Shown one piece after another: positions 7,349 through 13,811 of a DNA stretch of 30,858 nucleotides. Position numbers and translations under genes: made by a program. Source of the DNA: Xanthobacteraceae bacterium (GTDB lineage Bacteria; Pseudomonadota; Alphaproteobacteria; Rhizobiales; Xanthobacteraceae); the NCBI GenBank assembly GCA_019746355.1, contig JAIESC010000027.1, positions 1 to 30,858 on the forward strand, written 5' to 3'. Under the pieces are notes generated by a model. The model was not told the origin of the DNA, searched no databases, and saw only the letters and a list, made by a program, of their open reading frames with translations. Numbering within the stretch: the first letter of the stretch is position 1; each line of letters begins with the position of its first letter.

Positions 7349-7600
7349 ATGAGAAAGCTCACCATTCTTTCACTGGGCATTGCGACGCTTGGCGGGGCCT
7401 TCGGGCTCGCGTCCGCCGGCGCCCAGGATGCTCCGGGCGCGCCCAAGCCTCCGGCCGCCGCTCAGCATGGAATGATGGGTGGGGACATGCATGGCATGAT
7501 GGGCATGATGGAGCGCATGAACCGGATGATGGACCAGTGCGAGCGCATGATGCAGGCCAGAGAGAAGAAGGACGAATCCGGCAAGGGCAGCCCCGGCTAG
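7349..7600 (+). CDS. Small exported Met/His-rich protein, likely metal-binding
   Basis: The 83-residue product has a signal peptide (about 1-26, ending SAGAQ), a Pro/Ala linker, and a core very rich in Met and His (HGMMGGDMHGMMGMMERMN, then RMMDQCERMM) with one Cys. The tail is charged. Such Met-rich segments bind Cu(I)/Ag(I) in other periplasmic proteins, so a copper sponge role is plausible, but there is no domain to prove it. The ATG at 7349 follows AAAGGAGAG at good distance. It has its own SigF-type promoter (7257-7282) and converges on the Spy/CpxP-like gene. Confidence 0.75.
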   Translation: MRKLTILSLGIATLGGAFGLASAGAQDAPGAPKPPAAAQHGMMGGDMHGMMGMMERMNRMMDQCERMMQAREKKDESGKGSPG

Positions 7601-7654
7601 AGCGCGGCGGGACGCGCGGGCCGTAGCCGTTCGAAGGAGAGCGTCGCTCGCCTA

Positions 7655-7670
7655 TAGCCCGCGCGGGCTA
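7655..7670. terminator. Short palindrome between convergent genes
   Basis: A 16-base perfect palindrome (TAGCCCGCGCGGGCTA) lies between the stop of the Met/His-rich gene and the convergent Spy/CpxP-like gene, whose TAG stop it includes. It could end transcription in both directions, though no T-run is present. Confidence 0.35.
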
Positions 7671-8204
7671 GTGATGTTGCCGATGTTGATGCTGCGGGCT
7701 CGCGTTGCCGGCGGCGTAGCCGCGCAGCTCGGCATAGCGTTGCATCTGATGCTGGCTCAGAAGCGTTGCGGTGGAGAGGTGATATTTCAGGTGGGCGTCG
7801 CGCAGCGCGCCTTGGGTCTCGGCGATCGAGGCCGTCACCGCCTTGAGCCGGTCGGCGGTGATCGTGCGGGTGGCGAACAGCCGGTCCAGCTCCGCCTCCT
7901 GTTCGATCAGCCGCGCGCCCACGGGGATCGCTTCGGCTTTCATGTCGTCAAAAAGCCGCTGCACTTTTGCGCGCTGCTCCGCCGACAGGTCGAGTCGGTC
8001 GGCAAGCTCCAGCACATGCAGCGGTCCCGGATAGCCGTTGAGCTCGGCGGCAAGAGCGAGGCCCATGCCGCGCCCGGCCCGCAAATCCGCGACCTGCTGC
8101 TCGGAGAGTGCCTTTACCGGTCGCGTCTGCATGCCCGCGTAGGGAGGCTGCGCGAACGCTGTCGCGGAAGCCAAAATCAAAGCAGCGCTGATCCAGAGTT
8201 TCAC
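7668..8204 (-). CDS. Spy/CpxP-like periplasmic metal-resistance protein (LTXXQ/Metal_resist type)
   Basis: The 178-residue product has a signal peptide (VKLWISAALILASATAFAQ) and a mostly helical mature part. This includes LHVLELADRLDLSAEQRAKVQRLFDDMKAEAIPVG, the 'L.Lt.eQ...i..l....k' pattern of the Spy/CpxP/CnrX superfamily, followed by a long amphipathic helix pair. Members are periplasmic chaperones or metal sensors. The C-terminus is His/Gln-rich (SPQHQHRQHH), which suggests metal binding. A GTG start at 8204 is chosen because CAGGAG lies eight bases upstream and the signal peptide begins there; the open frame up to 8282 adds an implausible leader. It diverges from the PAP2 phosphatase gene across a 192-base region with several inverted repeats. 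Confidence 0.78.
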   Translation of the reverse strand: MKLWISAALILASATAFAQPPYAGMQTRPVKALSEQQVADLRAGRGMGLALAAELNGYPGPLHVLELADRLDLSAEQRAKVQRLFDDMKAEAIPVGARLIEQEAELDRLFATRTITADRLKAVTASIAETQGALRDAHLKYHLSTATLLSQHQMQRYAELRGYAAGNASPQHQHRQHH

Positions 8205-8271
8205 GTGCGGGCTCCTGTTGAATGAGCGTGGTTTCGCCTGCGCGTTAACTATATCGCTGGTTCCCGGACGG

Positions 8272-8329
8272 CGAAAATCCACGGATTTTCGGTGTTTTAT
8301 TTAGCATGTGACCGAAAGTCATGCTTTCG
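8272..8329. promoter_or_regulatory. Inverted repeats in a divergent intergenic region
   Basis: A 9-base inverted repeat, CGAAAATCC (8272-8280) with GGATTTTCG (8283-8291) and a 2-base loop, is followed by CGAAAG (8313-8318) and CTTTCG (8324-8329) with a 5-base loop. Both arms begin CGAAA. They lie between the divergent genes starting at 8204 and 8397, where an operator for a dimeric regulator would be expected. No known box is recognised. Confidence 0.4.
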
Positions 8330-8396
8330 CCGGTTTGTAAAATTTTCATCAAATGCTATCGCAGCGTGTGTGATTCCTTAAAGCAAGGAGGTCCCT

Positions 8397-9176
8397 ATGA
8401 CCGCGCGCAAGCTGACGCTGGCTCTTTCCATCCTGGCTCTGACCACAGGCGGCAACGCATTCGCGGCGGAGTTCAATTTTCTTAGGCCTGGCCAGGTTGA
8501 GCTGACGAAGCTCGTGCCACCGCCGCCACCGGCCGACTCGGAAGCAGAGAAGCAGGACATGGCCGCCGTCCTGGAGGTGCAGAAGACTCGCTCACCGCAG
8601 CAGAGCAAGCGAGCCATGGACGACAACATTCTGTCGATCTACGTCTACAACGACGTGCTCGGCCCGAATTTCAAGGCCGCGAATCTTCCGGTGATGGACG
8701 CGTTTTTCAAGACGCTTCATGCTGACGCGCGTATCCTTTTGATGCAGACCAAGGACGTCTGGGCGCGGAAGCGGCCGCACCTCACCAATTCCGAGGTGAA
8801 GCCGTTGGATAACGCGACGCGTCTGCCTTATGGCTATCCGAGCGGCGGGGTGATGAACAGCACGCTGACAGCAATCGTGCTCGCCGAGATGGTGCCGGAG
8901 AAGCGGTTCGAACTGTTCGAACGCAATCTCGAGTACGGCCACAACCGTGTGGTGGTGGGCGTGCACTATCCGAGGGACGTGCTGGGCGGCCAGATGGCGG
9001 GCGTGGCGGCGGCTCAGGCCCTGTTCGATGCGCCGGCGTTCATGAAGGAGTTTGGGCCTGCTCGCGATGAGCTGCGCCGCGTGCTCGGATATCCGCCTGT
9101 CAAGAAGTCGATCGACGATGCGATCGCGTCCGGAACGCTGGGCGCCACGCCGACGTCGTCGAACCCGCCGAAATAG
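8397..9176 (+). CDS. PAP2 superfamily, class A acid phosphatase-like protein with altered PSGH motif
   Basis: The 259-residue product has a signal peptide (about 1-24) and a helical phosphatase domain. The family signature K-X6-RP is present at 119-127 (Lys119, Arg126, Pro127), and the last motif, R-X5-H-X3-D, is at 184-194 (Arg184, His190, Asp194; Asn replaces the usual Ser before Arg). The middle motif PSGH reads PSGG (148-151), so the His that normally donates a proton to the leaving group is missing, while the nucleophilic His190 remains. Class A enzymes hydrolyse phosphomonoesters in the periplasm; activity here may be reduced or changed. Translation starts after a near-perfect AGGAGGT. 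The gene is monocistronic, with a palindrome 27 bases after the stop. Confidence 0.85.
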   Translation: MTARKLTLALSILALTTGGNAFAAEFNFLRPGQVELTKLVPPPPPADSEAEKQDMAAVLEVQKTRSPQQSKRAMDDNILSIYVYNDVLGPNFKAANLPVMDAFFKTLHADARILLMQTKDVWARKRPHLTNSEVKPLDNATRLPYGYPSGGVMNSTLTAIVLAEMVPEKRFELFERNLEYGHNRVVVGVHYPRDVLGGQMAGVAAAQALFDAPAFMKEFGPARDELRRVLGYPPVKKSIDDAIASGTLGATPTSSNPPK

Positions 9177-9202
9177 ACGACCGACCGAAACTGGAGTGTT
9201 CG

Positions 9203-9238
9203 ATCCGGCAGAACGCGCGGCCGCGCGTTCTGCCGGAT
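9203..9238. terminator. 36-bp perfect palindrome after the phosphatase gene
   Basis: Bases 9203-9220 are the exact reverse complement of 9221-9238, with a GC-rich centre (GCGCGGCCGCGC). In RNA this would be a very stable hairpin 27 bases after the phosphatase stop, so a terminator is the simplest reading, though no T-run follows. A protein-binding site is possible. Confidence 0.55.
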
Positions 9239-9431
9239 TGCGTTCGGAGCCATGACTTTTCGCGTGCTTTTCGCGCTGCGGCGGCGCGCGAAAGCATATG
9301 GACAGCCGGTGCGCCCTATGGTCTTTTCCGGGCGCTTTTGCCGCGTCCGCAAGCGTGCTCCGTCAGTTTCGATCGGCGCCGTAGGGATGGCCGGCTGAAA
9401 TGGACTTAAAGCATACTGGGGACAGCAGCAC

Positions 9432-11249
9432 ATGGCACCGAAATCCTCCACGGCCAAAGACCCTGACGTTCACGCAGTCGAGCGGCTGCAGGTCCCCTAC
9501 AGCACCAATGCTCCGGCGTTCGGCAGCGACGTGGTCGCCGAGACGCTGAGCGCGCTCGATATCCCGTATATCGCGCTCAACCCGGGTGCCAGCTACCGCG
9601 GCCTGCACGACTCGATCGTCAACTTCCTCGGCAACGAGCAGCCGCAGATGATCCTCTGCCTGCACGAGGAGGCGGCGGTGGCGATCGCCCACGGCTACGC
9701 CAAGGTCACCGGCAAGGCGATGGGCGCGGCGGTGCACTCCAACGTCGGCCTGTTCCACGCCACCATGGCGATCTTCAACGCCTGGTGCGACCGCATGCCG
9801 ATCCTCATTCTCGGCGCAACCGGTCCGGTGGATGCGATGAAGCGTCGGCCGTGGATCGACTGGATCCACACCGCCGCCGACCAGGGCGCGATCATCCGCA
9901 ACTTCTCCAAGTGGGACGACCAGCCGGCGTCGCCCGGCGCGGCCCGCGAGTCGGTGCTGCGCGCCTACTGGATGGCCAACACCGCGCCGTGCGGTCCGAC
10001 CTACGTCAATCTCGACGCCGAGGTGCAGGAGGCGAAGCTTCCCGCGCCGCTGCCGCCGATCGACGCCAAGCGCTACATGCCGCCGGTGGTGCAGGGTCCT
10101 TCGGCCGAGTTGGTGAAGAAGGCCGCCGACCTGCTGGCCAATTCCAAGAAGCCGCTGATCCTGGCCGGCCGCATGTCGCGCAGCGAGGCGAACTGGAAGA
10201 AGCGCGTCGAGCTCGCGGAGGCGGTCGACGGGCGCGTCGTAACCAACCTCAAGATCGGCGCGGCGTTCCCGACCGACCACCCGCTGCATCTCGGGTTCCC
10301 GGCGACGTTTGCCACCGACGACCTGATCAACGCGGTGAAGGAAGCCGACGTGATCCTGAGCCTCGACTGGGTCGATCTCGGCGGCACGTTCAAGGCCTGC
10401 GGCATGACGCCGTCGGCGACCGTGATCCAGGTGTCGCTCGACCAGAACCTGCACAACGGCTGGAGCATGGACTACGAGGGCCTGCCGCCCGTCGACCTGT
10501 TCATTCCGGCCGAGACCGACGCGACGGTCGAGGCGCTGGTCGGGGCGATCGGCAGCCGCGCCAAGCCGAAGAAGCCGCACGCGGCGCGGCCGCATCCGCT
10601 GAAGGACAAGCCCGCGCCGAACAGCGAGATGGCTGCGGCCGACATGGCCAACGTGCTGCGTCACGCGGTCGGCGACCGCACCGTCTGCCTCACCCACGTT
10701 TCGCTGTCGTGGCACGGCGAGTTCTGGCCGTTCCGCCATCCGCTCGACTATGTGGGTTCGGATGGCGGCGGCGGCGTCGGCGGTGGGCCGGGCATCTCGG
10801 TCGGCGCGGCGCTGGCGCTCAAGGGCACCGGCCGCATGCCGATCGCGGTCTGTGGCGACGGCGACTTCATGATGGGCTGCACGGCGGTCTGGACCGCGGT
10901 GCATTACCGCATTCCGATCCTGTTCGTGGTGGCCAACAATCGCTCGTTCTACAACGACGAGGTTCACCAGGAACGTGTTGCCGTTGCACGCAATCGTCCG
11001 GTCGACAACAAGTGGATCGGCCAGCGCATCAGCGATCCGGACATCGACATCGCCACGGTGGCAAAGGGCCAGGGCGCCAAGGGCTTCGGTCCGTGCTGGA
11101 ACGCGGGCGAGCTCGACAAGGCCCTCAAGGAGGCCATCGCGGTGGTTGAAGGCGGCGGCGTCGCCGTGGTCGACGCGCGCATCCTCGGCGGCTACAGCCC
11201 GGCAACCGCCGCGGCGATGGCTCGCGGCAAGGCCGATCGCGGCACCTGA
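9432..11249 (+). CDS. Thiamine diphosphate-dependent enzyme, acetolactate synthase large-subunit family
   Basis: The 605-residue product has the three domains of the family. The N-terminal pyrimidine-binding domain carries the catalytic Glu region (LHEEAAVAIAHGYAKVTGK, Glu79/Glu80). A central domain follows (SAELVKKAADLLANSKKPLILAGRM). The C-terminal PP-binding domain has GDGDFMMG at 475-482 and ends with Asn502-Asn503, the GDG-X25-NN Mg-ThDP motif. Such enzymes decarboxylate or cleave 2-oxo acids and may ligate the product. The substrate is unknown, and a residue-level match to acetolactate synthase, sulfoacetaldehyde acetyltransferase or benzoylformate decarboxylase was not evident. It is 22 bases before an ABC ATPase gene, so the transported compound is probably related to its substrate. 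Confidence 0.88.
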   Translation: MAPKSSTAKDPDVHAVERLQVPYSTNAPAFGSDVVAETLSALDIPYIALNPGASYRGLHDSIVNFLGNEQPQMILCLHEEAAVAIAHGYAKVTGKAMGAAVHSNVGLFHATMAIFNAWCDRMPILILGATGPVDAMKRRPWIDWIHTAADQGAIIRNFSKWDDQPASPGAARESVLRAYWMANTAPCGPTYVNLDAEVQEAKLPAPLPPIDAKRYMPPVVQGPSAELVKKAADLLANSKKPLILAGRMSRSEANWKKRVELAEAVDGRVVTNLKIGAAFPTDHPLHLGFPATFATDDLINAVKEADVILSLDWVDLGGTFKACGMTPSATVIQVSLDQNLHNGWSMDYEGLPPVDLFIPAETDATVEALVGAIGSRAKPKKPHAARPHPLKDKPAPNSEMAAADMANVLRHAVGDRTVCLTHVSLSWHGEFWPFRHPLDYVGSDGGGGVGGGPGISVGAALALKGTGRMPIAVCGDGDFMMGCTAVWTAVHYRIPILFVVANNRSFYNDEVHQERVAVARNRPVDNKWIGQRISDPDIDIATVAKGQGAKGFGPCWNAGELDKALKEAIAVVEGGGVAVVDARILGGYSPATAAAMARGKADRGT

Positions 11250-11271
11250 TCCTGATCGGCGGTGACCTCGA

Positions 11272-12099
11272 ATGGCTGCCGCCGATCCCATCCTTTCCGT
11301 CGAGAACATCGTCAAGCGTTTCGAGACGCCGGACGGTGTTCTCACCGCCGTCGACGACGTGTCGTTCACCGTCGCGCCGGGCGAGTTCCTGGCGGTGATC
11401 GGGCCGTCGGGCTGCGGCAAGTCCACGCTGTTCAACGTGATCGGCGGGCTGATCGACGGCTATGACGGCCGGGTCAGCGTCGGCGGCGACGTCGTGCGCG
11501 GGCCGCATGCCTCGATCGGCATGATCTTCCAGGAGGAGTCGACCTTTCCCTGGCGCACGGTGATCGACAACGTCGCGTTCCCCCTCGAGGTGGCCGGCAT
11601 GGCCAAGGCCCAGCGCTACGACAAGGCGCGGCACTTCGTCGAGCTGGTGGGCTTGGGCGGCTTCGAGCGGCGCTATCCGGCGGAGCTCTCCGGCGGCATG
11701 CGCCAGCGCGTGTCGATGGCGCGCACGCTCGCCTCCGAGCCGAAAATCCTCCTGATGGACGAGCCGTTCGCGGCGCTCGACGAGCAGACACGCCTCCTGC
11801 TCGGCGACAAGGTGCTGCAGATCCAGCAGCAGCTGAAGCAGACCACGCTATTGATCACCCACAACCTGACCGAGGCCGTGCAGCTCTCCGACCGCATCCT
11901 GGTGATGACCTACCGGCCGGGCAAGACCAAGCGGATCGTCGAGATCAAGCTGCCGCGGCCGCGCAGCTCCGAGATCGTCGGCAGCGACGACTTCGGCCGC
12001 TACGTCGCGCAGATCTGGAACGACCTGCGGGAGGAGGCGAGCAAGGGTCTGAAAGACGACGAGTCGCGGGTGCGGGCGGCGCGGGGCGGACACCCATGA
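11272..12099 (+). CDS. ABC transporter ATP-binding protein, SsuB/TauB type
   Basis: The 275-residue ATPase has Walker A GPSGCGKST (44-52), Q-loop IFQEEST, signature LSGGMRQRV, Walker B ILLMDEPF and an H-loop His (LLITHN). The family energises import of nitrate, sulfonates, taurine or related compounds with two membrane subunits. The C-terminal segment (LPRPRSSEIVGSDDFGRYVAQIWNDLREE) is typical of this subfamily. It follows the ThDP enzyme by 22 bases and overlaps the next permease gene by four (ATGA at 12096-12099), so the genes form an operon. No substrate-binding protein is encoded beside it. Confidence 0.92.
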   Translation: MAAADPILSVENIVKRFETPDGVLTAVDDVSFTVAPGEFLAVIGPSGCGKSTLFNVIGGLIDGYDGRVSVGGDVVRGPHASIGMIFQEESTFPWRTVIDNVAFPLEVAGMAKAQRYDKARHFVELVGLGGFERRYPAELSGGMRQRVSMARTLASEPKILLMDEPFAALDEQTRLLLGDKVLQIQQQLKQTTLLITHNLTEAVQLSDRILVMTYRPGKTKRIVEIKLPRPRSSEIVGSDDFGRYVAQIWNDLREEASKGLKDDESRVRAARGGHP

Positions 12100-12863
12100 G
12101 CGCGCGGGCGATGCGGGCGCAGGCCGTGCCGATCGCCTTCGGCGTGATCTGCCTTCTGGCATTTCTCGGACTGGTCGAGGCGCTGATCCGGGCAGGCATG
12201 ATCAATCCGTTCATCGTGCCGCTTCCGTCCGACATCCTCTTGAGCTTCAAGCGGATCGTCACCGAAGAGCACGTCGTTTCGCGCTTCCTGCTGACGTTCG
12301 GCGAGGCCGCGGTGGCCACGCTGATGCTCAGCGTCGCCGGCATTGCGCTCGGCGTGCTGTTGCACCGCATCCGCATCGTCCGGCTCGCCACCGAGACCTG
12401 GATCGCGGCGCTCGCGTCCGCGCCGCTGGTGCTGATGTATCCGCTGTTCCTGGTGATGTTCGGCCGCAGCGCCTGGACCATCATCATGATCGCCTTCGTC
12501 TCGGCATTGCCTCCGGTGATCCTGAAGACGCTCGAGGGGCTGTCGGGCGCGCGGCCGGTGCTGATCAACGTAGGGCGGAGCTTCAAGCTCACGTCCTCGC
12601 AGCTCTATTGGAAGATCCTGTTTCCCGCGGCGCTGCCGACGATCTTCGTCGGCGTGCGGCTCGGCATGATCGTCGCGCTGATCAACATCGTCGGCGTCGA
12701 GTTTCTGATCAATTTCGGCGGGCTCGGCCAGCTCGTCAACGAGCTGTCCGAACGCTACGACCTGCCGGGAACCTATGCGGCGATCTGCTTCGTTGTCCTG
12801 GTCAGCGTGCTGTTCTTTTTGGCCACCGAACGGATCGAGCGATGGCTCAGACCGGGCACCTGA
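12096..12863 (+). CDS. ABC transporter permease, SsuC/TauC type
   Basis: The 255-residue inner-membrane protein has about six hydrophobic segments and a cytoplasmic EAA-like loop (GRSFKLTSSQLYWKILFPAALPTIFVG) that docks on the ATPase. It belongs to the binding-protein-dependent transport permease family used for sulfonate, nitrate and taurine import. The start overlaps the ATPase stop (ATGA), and its last 22 bases overlap the next permease gene in another frame. With two different permease genes, the membrane part is probably a heterodimer. Confidence 0.9.
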   Translation: MSARAMRAQAVPIAFGVICLLAFLGLVEALIRAGMINPFIVPLPSDILLSFKRIVTEEHVVSRFLLTFGEAAVATLMLSVAGIALGVLLHRIRIVRLATETWIAALASAPLVLMYPLFLVMFGRSAWTIIMIAFVSALPPVILKTLEGLSGARPVLINVGRSFKLTSSQLYWKILFPAALPTIFVGVRLGMIVALINIVGVEFLINFGGLGQLVNELSERYDLPGTYAAICFVVLVSVLFFLATERIERWLRPGT

Positions 12864-13750
12864 CGCACGCGCCGCATGCGGCTCCGCTCGTCAGCCCGGT
12901 GACGTGGCTGCGCATCGCCATCATCGTCGCCGCGGTCGTGCTGTGGGAGTCGGTGGGCACCATCGCCTGGTGCATCGACGTCATCAAGAACGCCGTTCTC
13001 TCGGTATTCGGCGCGCCGACCACCGCAGTCGGCTCGCTCAACGCGATCCTGAGCAGGGTGACGCCGTCGTTGCTGACGATCGGCCAGTCGCTGATGGAGC
13101 TTCTTGGCCATGCCGACCTGAAATGGCCGGTCAGCATCGGCGGATGGAAGCACGACTTCGTCATTCCCGCATTCTACTGGCACCTTTACGTCACCATCGC
13201 CGAGGTCGTGGTGGCGATGGTGATCGGTGGGCTGTCCGGACTGCTGGTCGGGCTTGCGCTCGGCGCCAATCCATTCGTCAGCACGGCCTTCGAGCGCTAT
13301 CTCTACTATCTCGGGCCCACGCCGAAGATCGTGTTCTTTCCGATCATGATCATGTGGTTCGGCGTTGGCCCCGAATCCAAGGTGGCGATGGGCACGGTGT
13401 CGTGCTTCTTTCCGATCGCGCTCAGCGTCGCCGCCGGCATGCGGCAGATCGACAACGTGCTGATCCGCGTCGGCCGGAGCTTCCGGCTCAGAACCTGGCA
13501 GATGGTGACGAAAATCTATCTGCCGGCGATGCGCGAGCCGATCGTCAACGGCGTGCGGCTGGGCATGGGTGTGGCGCTGATCGGCGTGCTGCTCGCCGAG
13601 ACCAAGCTGTCGAACCGCGGCATCGGCTTCCTGATCATCGACGCCTACAACACCTTCGACATGCCGCGCATGTATGCGGCGCTGGCGGTGCTGTTCGTGC
13701 TTGCGATCGGCGCCAATGCGCTGGTCGGCCGCGCCAGCCGGGCGCGTTAG
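12842..13750 (+). CDS. ABC transporter permease, second subunit
   Basis: The 302-residue product starts at the ATG at 12842, inside the end of the previous gene; the frame is open further upstream but that part is a shadow. After the first helix (WLRIAIIVAAVVLWESVG, about 21-38) comes an unusually long non-membrane stretch (about 40-110, including SLNAILSRVTPSLLTIGQSL and GGWKHDFVIPAFYWH) before the standard permease core. The EAA-like loop is GRSFRLRTWQMVTKIYLPAMREPIVNG. The long insert may form a periplasmic lid or help capture ligand, which would be notable as no binding protein is nearby; that is inference. Transcription ends at a strong hairpin directly after the stop. Confidence 0.88.
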   Translation: MAQTGHLTHAPHAAPLVSPVTWLRIAIIVAAVVLWESVGTIAWCIDVIKNAVLSVFGAPTTAVGSLNAILSRVTPSLLTIGQSLMELLGHADLKWPVSIGGWKHDFVIPAFYWHLYVTIAEVVVAMVIGGLSGLLVGLALGANPFVSTAFERYLYYLGPTPKIVFFPIMIMWFGVGPESKVAMGTVSCFFPIALSVAAGMRQIDNVLIRVGRSFRLRTWQMVTKIYLPAMREPIVNGVRLGMGVALIGVLLAETKLSNRGIGFLIIDAYNTFDMPRMYAALAVLFVLAIGANALVGRASRAR

Positions 13751-13758
13751 CGCAAAGC

Positions 13759-13789
13759 AAAACCGCCGCCCGGGCAGGGCGGCGGTTTT
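13759..13789. terminator. Bidirectional intrinsic terminator
   Basis: A 13-base perfect stem (AAAACCGCCGCCC at 13759-13771 with its complement at 13777-13789) encloses a 5-base loop. It has T-runs on both strands and lies between the convergent permease and L,D-transpeptidase genes. Confidence 0.9.
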
Positions 13790-13811
13790 AGTTGCAACGG
13801 GTCTTGTGCGG

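Noticed and set aside
9363..11435. Long open frame on the - strand opposite the ThDP enzyme (690 codons)
   Set aside because: It mirrors the strongly supported + strand gene, has Arg/His/Asp-rich low-information protein, and is a GC-bias shadow.
12608..12841. Upstream extension of the second permease at 12.8 kb
   Set aside because: It overlaps the first permease in another frame and gives Arg/Gly-rich sequence; ATG at 12842 leads directly to the first helix.
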